Numbered from the stretch's first letter, positions 46,530 through 56,129 are shown. The stretch: 64,000 bases of DNA from Epilithonimonas caeni DSM 17710 (GCF_000426465.1 NZ_AUFK01000014.1:62001-126000); one strand, 5' to 3'. Numbers and translations: made by a program. Notes: generated by a model not told the origin, from the sequence alone.

Positions 46530-47135
46530 ATGAAAAATTTTATTCTGACATCGCTGTTTTCTATAATTTGTCCTGAAAATTATAAGATTGAAGTTTTAAC
46601 AAATTTAGTTAATGATCACTATTTAAAAATTAATTTAAAAAATACTAGTAATAAGTCAATATATTTTTTTTATGGACATCCTATAAATGTTTTCAAGATT
46701 GAAGATGATAATAATAATGAACCTACAGGAAAAGTAACTTCTATTTCATCAGAAGAGGACTATTTAGATTTTCAATATGATTATAGTGAAAATTTTATTA
46801 AAAATACTATGAGTAGATATAAAATTTCTTTTCAAGAAGCTTTAATTTATTTACATTACAGACACGATTATGTTATCGTTCCTGCTAAGCAATGTAAAAC
46901 ATTAAATTTAAAAGTTTTAAAAAGAAATTATACTACTCAATATAAATTAGATTCAACAAAAACATATTACCTTTCAGCAGAGATAAAATTTTCTGATGTA
47001 TATATTCCAGAATATGTAAAAGATTCTTTGGAAAATAACAACATAGAGATAATAAAACCTAATATAAAAACTGAAAAAATAACAATAGATATTAAAAAAT
47101 TTTTTAGAAAAAAAAATGGATATTTTATAAGGTAA
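46530..47135 (+). CDS. Putative immunity protein for orphan tip 2
   Basis: The 201-residue protein starts 2 bp after the tip's stop codon. It has a short hydrophobic N-terminus but no classic lipobox (I-I-C-P near residue 14 may stand in for one). The body is rich in Tyr, Lys and Asn with strand-like segments (I-Y-F-F-Y-G-H-P, L-K-V-L-K-R). The family is not recognised. Position and co-direction with the tip are the only support for an immunity role. Confidence 0.55.
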   Translation: MKNFILTSLFSIICPENYKIEVLTNLVNDHYLKINLKNTSNKSIYFFYGHPINVFKIEDDNNNEPTGKVTSISSEEDYLDFQYDYSENFIKNTMSRYKISFQEALIYLHYRHDYVIVPAKQCKTLNLKVLKRNYTTQYKLDSTKTYYLSAEIKFSDVYIPEYVKDSLENNNIEIIKPNIKTEKITIDIKKFFRKKNGYFIR

Positions 47136-47394
47136 TATAGTATCTATAATATTTAAATAAACGTATTCATTTAAATATAAAATCTTGAAATTTCAAAGAT
47201 TTTATAATTAACAATGTGAAGAGGATTTAATAATTTTGAAACCAAAAGAAGAAAATTAAGCAAATTAAGTATTTTTACTATTAAGGGAAATTATGATATT
47301 AATTGTGGAGATCAATATTATCTTAAATTACAATCTTTCGAAAATAGATATACAGTTATACAATATGGTTGCAAAAATTATATTAATACATTAG
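47136..47394. other. Debris of a lost gene
   Basis: One frame ending near 47412 reads …N-Y-D-I-N-C-G-D-Q-Y-Y-L-K-L-Q-S-F-E-N and looks coding, but it has no clear start. It is probably the tail of an immunity-like protein left behind by recombination. Confidence 0.35.
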
Positions 47395-47748
47395 TTTGTA
47401 TTTTTTATTGATGGTGTAAATGCTGGTACTTGGAGCACTTATGTTTCTCAAAGATGTAATTTAGGTATAGCAGGATCTTATAGTGTTTATGGCATTGCAG
47501 GAGATTATTTTGATGATGTAAAATTAAAAAGTAGCGATTACACGGGCTATGGTTTTTCAATTGGTGCTGACATAAAAGGTATTGACAGAGCTGGGGCAAG
47601 TACTTTTTGGGCGCCAAAAAATTACAACTCAGATAAATTTGGATTAAAATCATTGTTTAATCTTTCACAAAGAGCATAGTCTGGTCTGAATGTTTCGTTC
47701 GGCTTCGGAGGAGGTGCTCAATGGAGTCGTATAAATACAACTTTTTAA
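47395..47748 (+). pseudogene. Decayed C-terminus of a fourth, non-zincin toxin tip
   Basis: The frame lacks a start codon and contains an internal TAG (47677-47679). Otherwise it reads D-G-V-N-A-G-T-W-S-T-Y-V…, then G-A-D-I-K-G-I-D-R-A-G-A-S and S-F-G-F-G-G-G-A-Q-W-S. It ends at 47748, overlapping the start of the 47721 gene by 28 bp, the same toxin/immunity overlap seen at 43293-43305. It has no HExxH, so this tip was of another kind. Confidence 0.55.
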
Positions 47749-48158
47749 ATATGTGGAAAAAATATGCATTTCTTTGGTTGTTTTTAGTGATTGTTCTTCT
47801 ATATAATTATTTTAATTCTAGCACTTTCACTGATGATATTAAGGCTAATTATCTACCTAAGGAAATTAGTGGAAAAATATATAACCTTAACTTAGTAAAG
47901 GGAGGTTCATTATCAATAAATATTCATACTCAAGAAAAAGATGATGGAATTACTTTAAGAAATTCTGAATATGTTTTCAATAATATACGTAAAGGATATT
48001 TTTTTAAAAAGATTGCCGGAAGCAACAAATGTTATATAATAAAAGGCGACAGTATAATGTACTTTAATTGTTATATATTTTCAAAGGAAGATTCGGCTAA
48101 AATTGGAAAAGTACTTAAATGGAAAGAAAATATAACTAATAAGTGGATTAAGAAATAA
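47721..48158 (+). CDS. Putative immunity membrane protein, 145 aa
   Basis: The protein has one strong membrane segment (about 13-30, F-L-W-L-F-L-V-I-V-L-L-Y) and a Lys/Ser/Asn-rich extracytoplasmic part. It overlaps the remains of a toxin tip in another frame, so it is probably the surviving immunity gene of a decayed cassette. It has no sequence features I can tie to a known family. Confidence 0.5.
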   Translation: MESYKYNFLNMWKKYAFLWLFLVIVLLYNYFNSSTFTDDIKANYLPKEISGKIYNLNLVKGGSLSINIHTQEKDDGITLRNSEYVFNNIRKGYFFKKIAGSNKCYIIKGDSIMYFNCYIFSKEDSAKIGKVLKWKENITNKWIKK

Positions 48159-48160
48159 TC

Positions 48161-48335
48161 GGTAACGTTCGAAATGTGTTGATAAATGAAAACAATTTTG
48201 ATGTTTAAAACTTTTTATAGAAAGCAAGATAGGAAACTGATTTTGACAAGTATTAGCAAAAATTAGTGCAAAACTATAGCAGGCGGTAATTTCTGGCAAG
48301 GTTTAATATCGAGTCGATTGAACCACTTCAAATCG
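48161..48335. pseudogene. Fourth repeat copy plus fragment of the pre-toxin segment
   Basis: The unit starting GGTAACGTTCG (48161) matches the start of the 43852 copy, with the terminator stem decayed. At 48281-48335 a short piece (G-G-N-F-W-Q-G-L … N-H-F) matches the G-G-N-F-W-Q-G-F part of the pre-toxin segment. It is the end of a fifth, almost fully deleted cassette. Confidence 0.6.
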
Positions 48336-48374
48336 GAACAGGCAACTGCAAGATCTTAATATACTACACAACAA

Positions 48375-48405
48375 AAAAACCATCTCGATCGAGATGGTTT
48401 TTTAT
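48375..48405. terminator. Terminator of the ribosomal protein operon
   Basis: A palindrome AAAAAACCATCTC-GATC-GAGATGGTTTTTT about 20 bp after the rplQ stop codon. With A and T runs on both sides it also ends plus-strand transcripts from the toxin array. Confidence 0.88.
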
Positions 48406-48425
48406 ATTTCAAAAACTTAAGATTC

Positions 48426-48944
48426 TTATTCCTCAGTCTTTTCTTCTGTCGCAGTTTCAGCAGCAGGAGTTTCTTCCACTTTAGCTTCAGTAGCTTCAAC
48501 AACAGGAGCAGTTTCCTTTTTAGCAGTCGTAGACCTTCTACTTCTTCTGGTTGTTTTCTTCTCTTCAGCGTTTGGAGTGTAGATATCATTGAAATCTACC
48601 AACTCTATCATCGCCATATCAGCAGCATCACCAGCTCTGAAGCCAGTTTTGATGATTCTTGTGTAACCACCGTTTCTTTCAGCAATTTTAGGAGCTACAG
48701 TTCTGAACAATTCAGTAACAGCTTCTTTACTTTGTAGGTAAGAAAAAACTGTTCTTCTATTGTGCGTTGTATCTTCTTTAGCTTTAGTAAGGATTGGTTC
48801 CACGTAAACTCTTAAAGCTTTCGCTTTAGCAACAGTAGTGTTGATTCTTTTATGTTCAATTAGTGAACAAGCCATGTTAGAAAGCATTGCCTTTCTATGC
48901 GGCGCCGTTCTACCTAAGTGATTTATTTTTTTACCGTGTCTCAT
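48426..48944 (-). CDS. rplQ: 50S ribosomal protein L17
   Basis: The 172-residue protein is longer than E. coli L17 (127). The first ~125 residues are the L17 fold ([12 protein letters not shown], then A-M-L-S-N-M-A). The last ~45 are an acidic, Ala/Glu/Thr-rich tail typical of Bacteroidota. It is the final gene of the operon, 8 bp after rpoA. Confidence 0.97.
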   Translation of the reverse strand: MRHGKKINHLGRTAPHRKAMLSNMACSLIEHKRINTTVAKAKALRVYVEPILTKAKEDTTHNRRTVFSYLQSKEAVTELFRTVAPKIAERNGGYTRIIKTGFRAGDAADMAMIELVDFNDIYTPNAEEKKTTRRSRRSTTAKKETAPVVEATEAKVEETPAAETATEEKTEE

Positions 48945-48952
48945 TTTAAGGA

Positions 48953-49948
48953 TTATTTATCAGCGTCTAACTTATATTTTGCAACATCAAACCCGAAATT
49001 TAGTCCTTTTGAGTGAACCAATTCTTCAAGTTCTGTTAAAGATTTTTTACCAAAATTTCTGAATTTCATCAAATCAGACTTACTGAAAGAAACAAGCTCT
49101 CCAAGAGTTTCCACTTCAGCCGCTTTCAGACAGTTAAGGGCTCTTACAGAAAGATCCATATCTGCTAATTTTGACTTAAGAAGTTGTCTTGTGTGAAGTG
49201 TTTCCTCATCATATTGGATAGAAGCTTTTACAGCTTCTGTTTCTAGTGTGATTCTCTCATCAGAGAACAACATGAAGTGATATATCAAGATCTTGGAAGC
49301 TTCTGTTAAAGCATTCTGAGGTGTGATAGACCCATCAGTTTCGATATCCAATACCAATTTTTCGTAGTCTGTTTTTTGCTCTACACGATAATTCTCTATA
49401 CTATACTGTACTTTCTTGATCGGCGTGAAGATAGAATCGATAGCAATAGTTCCCACAGGAGCATTGTTTGATTTGTTCTGATCAGACGGAACATATCCCC
49501 TTCCTTTTTCAATATTGAAAGTGATCTCAAAAGTGACATCGTTTGCCAAAGTAGCAATCGCCAATTCCGGATTAAGAACTTCAAAATTAACGATTGAATC
49601 TCCTAGATCACCAGCAGTAACAACCTCCTTTCCGGAGATCTTTGCAGTCACCTGCTCGTTACCCGGATTTTCGGTTTTAGCTTTCAGACGAAGTTGTTTA
49701 AGATTAAGAATGATCTCCGTAACATCTTCGATAACACCTGGTATAGTTGAAAATTCGTGCTCTACGCCTTCTATTTTGATAGATGAAATAGCATATCCTT
49801 CCAGAGAAGATAATAAAACTCTTCTCAATGCATTACCGATAGTAAGCCCGAAACCTGGTTCCAAAGGTCTGAATTCGAATTGTCCTTTAAAATCAGTTGA
49901 GTTTAATAGGATTACTTTATCGGGTTTTATAAATGTTAAAATTGCCAT
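48953..49948 (-). CDS. rpoA: RNA polymerase alpha subunit
   Basis: About 331 residues from the ATG at 49948 (M-A-I-L-T-F), preferred over the 5-codon upstream start. The N-terminal assembly domain has [17 protein letters not shown]. The C-terminal domain with its helix-hairpin-helix ([12 protein letters not shown]) contacts promoter DNA and regulators. It dimerises to nucleate core polymerase. It lies between rpsD and rplQ as in most bacteria. Confidence 0.98.
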   Translation of the reverse strand: MAILTFIKPDKVILLNSTDFKGQFEFRPLEPGFGLTIGNALRRVLLSSLEGYAISSIKIEGVEHEFSTIPGVIEDVTEIILNLKQLRLKAKTENPGNEQVTAKISGKEVVTAGDLGDSIVNFEVLNPELAIATLANDVTFEITFNIEKGRGYVPSDQNKSNNAPVGTIAIDSIFTPIKKVQYSIENYRVEQKTDYEKLVLDIETDGSITPQNALTEASKILIYHFMLFSDERITLETEAVKASIQYDEETLHTRQLLKSKLADMDLSVRALNCLKAAEVETLGELVSFSKSDLMKFRNFGKKSLTELEELVHSKGLNFGFDVAKYKLDADK

Positions 49949-49979
49949 AGTCTGGTTGAGCAAAAATTTGAAAAAATTA

Positions 49980-50588
49980 TTATTTAGAGTATAATTCGAC
50001 GATCAACTGTTCTTTGATATCTTCAGGAATCTGAATTCTCTCAGGCGCACTTGTGAAAGTACCAGTTTTTTTCTCGTCATTGAATTGTAACCACTCATAA
50101 TTTGCTTTGTAAGCCAATGCATCAGAAATCACTTCAAGAGATTTTGACTTCTCTCTTACTGCGATCTCGTCACCAGCTTTTAACAAATAAGAAGGGATAT
50201 TAACCAGCTCCCCGTTCACAGTGATGTGTCTGTGAGAAACCAATTGTCTGGCAGCAGCTCTTGTTTTAGCAAAACCTAATCTGTAAACAACGTTATCCAA
50301 TCTTGATTCACAAAGTTGCAATAGGACTTCACCTGTTACACCTTTGCTTCTATGAGCTTTATCAAAAAGGTTAGCGAATTGTCTTTCCAGGATACCATAA
50401 GTGTACTTAGCTTTTTGCTTTTCAGCCAGCTGAGTAGCGTATTCTGATTTCTTCGCACCTCTTCTTTTGTTAGGACCGTGTTGTCCTGGTGGTTGATTTT
50501 TTCTTTTCTCGAAGCTTTTATCGTCTCCGTAAATTGCCTGACCAAATTTTCTAGCAATTTTTGTTTTAGGTCCAATATATCTTGCCAT
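49980..50588 (-). CDS. rpsD: 30S ribosomal protein S4
   Basis: 202 residues, primary 16S rRNA binder that starts 30S assembly. It has the S4 RNA-binding domain at about 92-155 ([11 protein letters not shown]) and the zinc-free N-terminus with K-N-Q-P-P-G-Q-H-G typical of Bacteroidota. In the alpha operon it can act as translational repressor in other bacteria; no such site was identified here. Confidence 0.98.
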   Translation of the reverse strand: MARYIGPKTKIARKFGQAIYGDDKSFEKRKNQPPGQHGPNKRRGAKKSEYATQLAEKQKAKYTYGILERQFANLFDKAHRSKGVTGEVLLQLCESRLDNVVYRLGFAKTRAAARQLVSHRHITVNGELVNIPSYLLKAGDEIAVREKSKSLEVISDALAYKANYEWLQFNDEKKTGTFTSAPERIQIPEDIKEQLIVELYSK

Positions 50589-50608
50589 AATGTGTAAATT
50601 CTAAAAAA

Positions 50609-50998
50609 TTAAACTCTTCTTCTTTTAGGTGGTCTACATCCGTTGTGAGGCATAGGCGTCACATCAACGATCTCGCTTACTTCGATACCAGAATTGTGCA
50701 GAGTTCTGATTGCAGACTCTCTACCGGCACCTGGACCTTTTACAAACACCTTAACTCTTCTAAGACCAGCTTCGAAAGCTACCTGAGAACAGTTTTCTGC
50801 AGCCATTTGAGCTGCGAATGGAGTATTCTTTTTAGAACCTCTGAAACCCATTTTACCGGCAGAAGCCCAAGAGATAACCTCTCCTGCTTTATTTGTTAAA
50901 GAAATGATGATGTTATTGAAAGAAGCTTGAATATGCGCCTCACCAATAGCCTCAACTTTTACTTTTCTTTTTTTAACTACTTTAGTTTGTTTTGCCAT
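50609..50998 (-). CDS. rpsK: 30S ribosomal protein S11
   Basis: 129 residues, part of the 30S platform. It shows [15 protein letters not shown] and the conserved basic tail [13 protein letters not shown]. It follows rpsM by 12 bp. Confidence 0.98.
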   Translation of the reverse strand: MAKQTKVVKKRKVKVEAIGEAHIQASFNNIIISLTNKAGEVISWASAGKMGFRGSKKNTPFAAQMAAENCSQVAFEAGLRRVKVFVKGPGAGRESAIRTLHNSGIEVSEIVDVTPMPHNGCRPPKRRRV

Positions 50999-51010
50999 AA
51001 TTCCTAACGA

Positions 51011-51388
51011 TTATTTACTTGCTTTTTTCTTGTTAGCAACTGTTTTTCTCTTTCCTTTACGGGTTCTAGAGTTGTTTTTCGTTCTCTGGCCTCTTAAAGG
51101 TAGTCCTAGTCTGTGACGTATTCCTCGTTGGCATCCTATGTCCATCAATCGCTTGATGTTCAATTGCACTTCAGAACGCAATTCTCCTTCAACTTTTACG
51201 TTTTCTGAGATATAACCTCTGATTGCAGCCAATTCATCGTCATTCCATTCGTTGACTTTCTTGTCTTCGCTGATTCCAGCGTTTTTCAAAATTTCTGAAG
51301 CAGTACTTCTTCCAACACCGTAGATGTAAGTAAGACCGATAACGCCTCTTTTGTTCTTTGGTAAATCAATACCTGAAATTCTCGCCAT
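51011..51388 (-). CDS. rpsM: 30S ribosomal protein S13
   Basis: 125 residues, located in the 30S head. Helix-two-turn-helix start ([11 protein letters not shown]) and a basic tail ([14 protein letters not shown]) that reaches P-site tRNA. It follows rpmJ by 14 bp. Confidence 0.98.
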   Translation of the reverse strand: MARISGIDLPKNKRGVIGLTYIYGVGRSTASEILKNAGISEDKKVNEWNDDELAAIRGYISENVKVEGELRSEVQLNIKRLMDIGCQRGIRHRLGLPLRGQRTKNNSRTRKGKRKTVANKKKASK

Positions 51389-51402
51389 AATTTAATTGGT
51401 TC

Positions 51403-51519
51403 TTAACCTTGTCTTTGTTTAAATTTAGGGTTCTTCTTGTTGATCACGAAAAGCACACCTTTTCTGCGTACAATCTTGCAATCAGCACTTCTTTTTTTGA
51501 TAGATGCTCTAACCTTCAT
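51403..51519 (-). CDS. rpmJ: 50S ribosomal protein L36, zinc-free form
   Basis: 38 residues. The family's zinc ligands are Cys11, Cys14, Cys27 and His33; here they are Ser11, Cys14, Asn27 and Phe33, so zinc binding is lost (the C-minus type). The rest (M-K-V-R-A-S and F-K-Q-R-Q-G) is conserved. It lies between infA and rpsM. Confidence 0.95.
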   Translation of the reverse strand: MKVRASIKKRSADCKIVRRKGVLFVINKKNPKFKQRQG

Positions 51520-51529
51520 TTTGTTAATT

Positions 51530-51745
51530 TTAATATCTAAAAGTTATTCTCCCTTTAGTCAAGTCATAAGGAGAGAGTTCGAGTCTTACCTTGTCTCCAG
51601 GTAAGAGTTTTATATAATGCATTCTCATTTTACCAGAAATATGGGCAATCAAAACATGCCCATTCTCTAGCTCTACACGGAACTGCGCGTTGGAAAGTGC
51701 TTCCGTGATCACGCCGTCTTGTTCTATATGTTTCTGTTTAGCCAT
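51530..51745 (-). CDS. infA: Translation initiation factor IF-1
   Basis: 71 residues, a single S1/OB-fold domain that occupies the 30S A site at initiation. Marks: [18 protein letters not shown] and the end [10 protein letters not shown]. It follows secY by 8 bp, as usual in the spc/alpha junction. Confidence 0.98.
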   Translation of the reverse strand: MAKQKHIEQDGVITEALSNAQFRVELENGHVLIAHISGKMRMHYIKLLPGDKVRLELSPYDLTKGRITFRY

Positions 51746-51753
51746 TTATCCTA

Positions 51754-53133
51754 TTAATAGTTTGATGATCTTGATAATTTAGATTGCATCAACCCGTCAT
51801 AATGATGGTTCAGCAGATATGTATTAATCTGTTGGACGGTATCCAGGATAACCCCAACCATGATTAACAACGATGTTCCCCCAAAAAAGAGAGCAAATCT
51901 ATCTGTCTGAACAAACGCTCCGTGCACTATTGCCGGAAGGACTGCAAAGATAGACAAAAATATTGCACCTGGCAAGGTTATTTTTGATAAAATATCATCC
52001 AGATAATCAGCCGTTTCTTTTCCAGGTCTTACCTTCGGAATCAACCCACCATTACGCTTTAGATCATCAGCCATCTGATTTACAGGAATGGTAATTGCTG
52101 TATAGAAAAATGAGAAAATTATAATCAATAATGCGAACAATACGTTGTATTGCCAGCTAAAAACATTCTTGAAACCTGCCAAAAACGTATTTGATTCGTC
52201 AACTTTTGTAAGTAATCCCGGAACAAACATCAATGCCTGTGCAAAGATGATCGGCATTACACCTGCGGCATTCACTTTCAAAGGAATCCACTGTCTAGCA
52301 CCTTCCATCAGGTTTCTGCTTACACCTCCTCTAGCCTGGGCTCTACTTACATACTGAATTGGTATCTTTCTAACTGCTACCGATAAGATAATAGCCAAAA
52401 GAATTACCAACAGCCAGAATACAACTTCTACTAATATCATGATGCTTCCTAATCCACCTTTACCGTTCTGTGTAAGAACTTCTTGATAAAAAGCAGTCGG
52501 AAGATCCGCAAGGATACCTACCATGATCAAAATAGAAATACCATTACCAATACCTTTGTCCGTAATCTTCTCTCCCAGCCACATTGCAAATACAGACCCT
52601 GCTACCAAAATAATGATACTTGGCAACCAGAACATAAGAGATGCCGGATCGATATAATATGCTGATGCAAACTGTGAATAAGGTAAGAAATATTGCGTCA
52701 CAGATGTCAAATAAGAAGGTGCCTGTACAAGACAAACTCCGATAGTCAACCATCTGGTAATTTGGTTCAATGTATTTCTTCCACTTTCACCATCTTTCTG
52801 TAACTTTTGAAGATAAGGAATAGCCATTCCCATCAACTGTACAATGATAGATGCCGAAATATAAGGCATGATTCCCAATGCCATAATAGAAGCACGGCTA
52901 AAAGCCCCACCTGTAAAAGATGACAATAAACCCAAAAGGCCGGCCCCTTGTTGGTTCCCGCCTTGATTTTGGTAATGTTGTAATAAGTTTCCTACTTCAG
53001 CTGTATTAATAGCCGGAAGAGAAACATAAGATGCGAATCTATACACAAGGACCAAAGAAAGCGTCAAGATAATTTTATCTCTAAGCTCTTTTAAACTCCA
53101 AATGTTTTTAAGTGTTTGTATAAATTCTTTCAT
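51754..53133 (-). CDS. secY: Preprotein translocase channel subunit SecY
   Basis: The 459-residue inner-membrane channel has ten predicted membrane helices. An N-terminal amphipathic segment (T-L-K-N-I-W-S-L-K-E-L) comes first. The plug region contains G-G-A-F-S-R-A-S. Cytoplasmic loops include Q-A-R-G-G-V-S-R-N, and D-D-L-K-R-N-G-G-L-I-P-K-V-R-P-G-K lies before the last helices. The loop after the first helix is Gln/Gly-rich (about 55-65), a lineage extension. It exports unfolded proteins with SecE/SecG and SecA. It lies between rplO and infA. Confidence 0.98.
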   Translation of the reverse strand: MKEFIQTLKNIWSLKELRDKIILTLSLVLVYRFASYVSLPAINTAEVGNLLQHYQNQGGNQQGAGLLGLLSSFTGGAFSRASIMALGIMPYISASIIVQLMGMAIPYLQKLQKDGESGRNTLNQITRWLTIGVCLVQAPSYLTSVTQYFLPYSQFASAYYIDPASLMFWLPSIIILVAGSVFAMWLGEKITDKGIGNGISILIMVGILADLPTAFYQEVLTQNGKGGLGSIMILVEVVFWLLVILLAIILSVAVRKIPIQYVSRAQARGGVSRNLMEGARQWIPLKVNAAGVMPIIFAQALMFVPGLLTKVDESNTFLAGFKNVFSWQYNVLFALLIIIFSFFYTAITIPVNQMADDLKRNGGLIPKVRPGKETADYLDDILSKITLPGAIFLSIFAVLPAIVHGAFVQTDRFALFFGGTSLLIMVGVILDTVQQINTYLLNHHYDGLMQSKLSRSSNY

Positions 53134-53143
53134 TAGTTATTAA

Positions 53144-53593
53144 TTAAAGAGTAATTGCTTTACCTCCTGCTTTGTTGATCGCTTCTTCAGCGGATTTAGT
53201 AAATTTATCAGCAGAGATAGAAACACCAGATTTCAAATCACCTCTACCAAGGATTTTTACCAATTCGTTTTTAGAAGCCAGACCATTTTCTACTAAGACA
53301 TCTCTAGTGATATCACCAGTAATGTTTTTAGTATCGATCAAAGTTTGGATAGTATCGAGATTGATTGCTCTAAACTCTTTTCTATTAATATTTTTGAAAC
53401 CAAATTTTGGAAGTCTTCTTTGCAAAGGCATCTGTCCACCCTCGAAACCGATCTTCTGAGAATAACCAGCTCTCGCTTTTTGACCTTTATGTCCTTTTGT
53501 TGAAGTACCACCGTATCCGCTTCCCTGTCCTCTACCAATTCTTTTCGTACTGAATGTAGAGCCAGTTGATGGTTTTAAATTATTTAAATTCAT
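53144..53593 (-). CDS. rplO: 50S ribosomal protein L15
   Basis: 149 residues with the Gly/Arg/Lys-rich N-terminus of L15 (R-I-G-R-G-Q-G-S-G-Y-G-G-T-S-T-K-G-H) and a C-terminal L18e-type domain. It directly precedes secY (10 bp). The ~80 bp to rpmD upstream is one of the longer spacers in the cluster. Confidence 0.97.
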   Translation of the reverse strand: MNLNNLKPSTGSTFSTKRIGRGQGSGYGGTSTKGHKGQKARAGYSQKIGFEGGQMPLQRRLPKFGFKNINRKEFRAINLDTIQTLIDTKNITGDITRDVLVENGLASKNELVKILGRGDLKSGVSISADKFTKSAEEAINKAGGKAITL

Positions 53594-53673
53594 TGTTGTA
53601 TTGAGATTATAGATTTAAAAGATAAGAGACAAGAGACTACTGAACATAATCTCTTTTCTCTATGTCTATTGTC

Positions 53674-53850
53674 TTATTTCTGAACTTCTAATAAGTGACT
53701 TACAGAAGCGATCATTCCTAAAATAGAAGGAGTTGCTTCGTGTTCTACAACTTGTTGAAGTCTCTTAAATCCTAGTGCTTCAAGTGTTCTTTTCTGAGTC
53801 TTAGAACGATTAATAGCACTTCTAACTAATTTTACTTTGATTGTTGCCAT
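53674..53850 (-). CDS. rpmD: 50S ribosomal protein L30
   Basis: 58 residues, starting M-A-T-I-K-V-K-L-V-R-S, the compact two-helix/three-strand L30 fold, with K-R-T-L-E-A-L-G-L-R-R. Its place between rpsE (14 bp) and rplO is standard. Confidence 0.95.
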   Translation of the reverse strand: MATIKVKLVRSAINRSKTQKRTLEALGFKRLQQVVEHEATPSILGMIASVSHLLEVQK

Positions 53851-53864
53851 TGCTATATTGATTA

Positions 53865-54383
53865 TTAACCGTTAAACACTTTACTTAGAGAAACTCCTCT
53901 CATTCTTGCGATCTCTTCTGGTCTTCTGATATCCAACAATGCGTTGAAAGTAGCTTTCACAACATTGTGCGGGTTAGAAGAACCTTTAGATTTTGACAAT
54001 ACGTCATGCACACCTGCAGATTCTAGTACCGCTCTTACCGCACCACCGGCGATAAGTCCTGTACCATGAGATGCTGGTCTCAAGAAGATATCAGCACCAC
54101 CATATCTTGCAGAAGTCTGGTGAGGAATTGTATGATTGATCACCGGAACTTTTACCAAGTTTTTCTTAGCATCTTCTACTGCTTTAGCAATTGCAGAAGC
54201 TACTTCTTTAGATTTACCTAGTCCGTATCCGATAATCCCATCCTCGTTTCCTACAACAACAATTGCAGAAAAACCGAATGCTCTACCACCTTTGGTTACT
54301 TTAGTTACTCTGTTAACAGCAACCAGACGATCTTTTAATTCTAATCCTCCAGGTTTAACTCTTTCTATATTACTATCTACCAT
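53865..54383 (-). CDS. rpsE: 30S ribosomal protein S5
   Basis: 172 residues, S5 N-terminal RNA-binding domain ([19 protein letters not shown]) and C-terminal domain ([15 protein letters not shown]). It takes part in decoding fidelity and mRNA entry. Confidence 0.98.
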   Translation of the reverse strand: MVDSNIERVKPGGLELKDRLVAVNRVTKVTKGGRAFGFSAIVVVGNEDGIIGYGLGKSKEVASAIAKAVEDAKKNLVKVPVINHTIPHQTSARYGGADIFLRPASHGTGLIAGGAVRAVLESAGVHDVLSKSKGSSNPHNVVKATFNALLDIRRPEEIARMRGVSLSKVFNG

Positions 54384-54401
54384 GTTTTCTAGATTTTAAA
54401 A

Positions 54402-54755
54402 TTAGAATTTAAGACCAGCTTCTCTAGCACCGTCAGCAAGAGCTTTCACTCTACCGTGGTATACGAAACCATTTCTATCAAATACAACATTCTCGATACC
54501 TGCTGCTTTAGCTTTAGCTGCAATAGCTTTCCCTACAGCCGCAGATACTTCTGTTTTCGTTCCTTTAGCATCTACTCCCTTCTCTCTAGAAGAAGCAGCT
54601 ACTAATGTTTTTCCTTCTTTGTCATCTACCAATTGTGCGTAGATCTCCTTATTGCTTTTGAATACAGATAATCTTGGTAATGATGCAGATCCTGAAATCT
54701 TCCCTCTTACTCTTCTTTTGATTCTGATTCGTTTTTCAACTTTTGTTAATGCCAT
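54402..54755 (-). CDS. rplR: 50S ribosomal protein L18
   Basis: 117 residues, binds 5S rRNA with L5. It shows [13 protein letters not shown] and the end [19 protein letters not shown]. Confidence 0.98.
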   Translation of the reverse strand: MALTKVEKRIRIKRRVRGKISGSASLPRLSVFKSNKEIYAQLVDDKEGKTLVAASSREKGVDAKGTKTEVSAAVGKAIAAKAKAAGIENVVFDRNGFVYHGRVKALADGAREAGLKF

Positions 54756-54766
54756 TTTCTTAAATT

Positions 54767-55312
54767 TTATGCAGATTTACCGGCTTTTCTTCTGATGATT
54801 TCACCCACGAATTTAACACCTTTTCCTTTGTAAGGCTCAGGTTTTCTGAAAGATCTGATCTTCGCAGCCACCATTCCAAGAAGTTGATTATCGTAAGAAG
54901 ATAATGTAATGATCGGGTTTTTCCCTTTTTCAGTCAATGTATCCAATGTAACTTCTTTCGGAAGCTCCAATACGATACCGTGAGAAAATCCAAGGGCCAA
55001 CTCTAATCTTTGGCCATTGTGAGATGCTCTGTATCCAACTCCAACAAGCTCTAATTGCTTAGTGAATCCTGTAGAAGTACCAACAATCATATTGTTGACA
55101 AGTGCTCTATATAAACCATGAAGCGCCTTGTGTTCTTTTGAGTCAGAAGGACGCGTGAACGTAAGTACACCGTCTTCTTGTGAGAAGCTGATTCCACCTG
55201 TAAGCTCCTGAGTTAATTCACCCTTTGGACCTTTAACTGTTACAACACCATCTTTCTCAGTAACTGTAACACCAGCAGGAACTTCTATAATTGCTTTACC
55301 AATTCTTGACAT
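54767..55312 (-). CDS. rplF: 50S ribosomal protein L6
   Basis: 181 residues, two repeated L6 domains. It starts [12 protein letters not shown] and ends in the conserved region [10 protein letters not shown]. It sits near the factor-binding centre of the large subunit. Confidence 0.98.
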   Translation of the reverse strand: MSRIGKAIIEVPAGVTVTEKDGVVTVKGPKGELTQELTGGISFSQEDGVLTFTRPSDSKEHKALHGLYRALVNNMIVGTSTGFTKQLELVGVGYRASHNGQRLELALGFSHGIVLELPKEVTLDTLTEKGKNPIITLSSYDNQLLGMVAAKIRSFRKPEPYKGKGVKFVGEIIRRKAGKSA

Positions 55313-55330
55313 TTTCCTTGTTTTAAAAAA

Positions 55331-55729
55331 TTAATATACGTAGCAAATTACTTCACCTCCTACTTTCTCCTGTCTAGCTTTTTTATCTGTCATTACTCCT
55401 TTAGAAGTAGAGATGATAGCTACGCCTAGTCCGTTAAGTACTCTTGGAAGTTCTTCTGAACCTTTGTACTGGCGAAGACCTGGTCTAGAAGCTCTCTGGA
55501 TAGACTTGATAGCTGGTTTGTTCGTTTGCTTGTCATACTTCAAAGCGATCTTGATAGCTCCTTGAACTGCATTATCCTCGAACTTGTAGTTCAAGATATA
55601 ACCTTGGTCGAAAAGAATCTTAGTGATCTCTTTTTTGATTTTCGATGCAGGAATTTCCACCACTTTGTGGCCTGCGCTTTGTGCGTTCCTTACTCTTGTT
55701 AGGAAATCTGAAATTGGATCTGTTACCAT
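55331..55729 (-). CDS. rpsH: 30S ribosomal protein S8
   Basis: 132 residues, starts T-D-P-I-S-D-F-L-T-R-V-R-N-A and ends in the conserved G-G-E-V-I-C-Y-V-Y. In other bacteria it binds its own operon's mRNA. It is separated from rpsN by an unusually long 127-bp spacer containing a hairpin. Confidence 0.98.
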   Translation of the reverse strand: MVTDPISDFLTRVRNAQSAGHKVVEIPASKIKKEITKILFDQGYILNYKFEDNAVQGAIKIALKYDKQTNKPAIKSIQRASRPGLRQYKGSEELPRVLNGLGVAIISTSKGVMTDKKARQEKVGGEVICYVY

Positions 55730-55779
55730 TTCTTTGTTTTAAATTATTGGTTAATGGCAACCAGTATTGAAAAGACTTG

Positions 55780-55815
55780 AAGATAGAGATATCAAAAAAA
55801 TGACATCTCTATCTT
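55780..55815. other. Hairpin in the rpsN-rpsH spacer
   Basis: Arms AAGATAGAGAT (55780-55790) and ATCTCTATCTT (55805-55815) are perfect complements with a 14-base loop. No T run follows on the coding (minus) strand, so this is not a normal terminator. It could be a regulatory or processing structure ahead of rpsH. Confidence 0.5.
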
Positions 55816-55856
55816 TAGTATCTCAACAACTTAATTGCCTCGATTTTTTTAATTGC

Positions 55857-56126
55857 TTACCAACTAGCTTTTTTAACTCCTGGGATAAGACCATTGTTAG
55901 CCATTTCACGGAAAGTTACTCTGGAAATACCGAATGTTCTCATATATCCTCTTGGTCTTCCTGTCAATTTACATCTGTTGTGTAATCTTACAGGAGAAGC
56001 ATTTTTAGGCAATTTTTGTAATGCTTCATAATCTCCAGCTTCTTTCAAAGCTTTTCTTTTTTCAGCATATTTAGCTACAGTAGCTTCTCTTTTGCGCTCA
56101 CGCGCTTTCATTGATTCTTTAGCCAT
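55857..56126 (-). CDS. rpsN: 30S ribosomal protein S14, zinc-free long form
   Basis: 89 residues, the longer type. It keeps only one Cys ([10 protein letters not shown]) instead of the paired C-x-x-C sites of the short zinc form. The end G-V-K-K-A-S-W is conserved. It follows rplE by 3 bp. Confidence 0.97.
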   Translation of the reverse strand: MAKESMKARERKREATVAKYAEKRKALKEAGDYEALQKLPKNASPVRLHNRCKLTGRPRGYMRTFGISRVTFREMANNGLIPGVKKASW

Positions 56127-56129
56127 TTC

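Noticed and set aside
48159-48425. Complete fifth toxin cassette
   Set aside because: Only about 55 bp of the pre-toxin segment remain, with no tip and no immunity gene after it.
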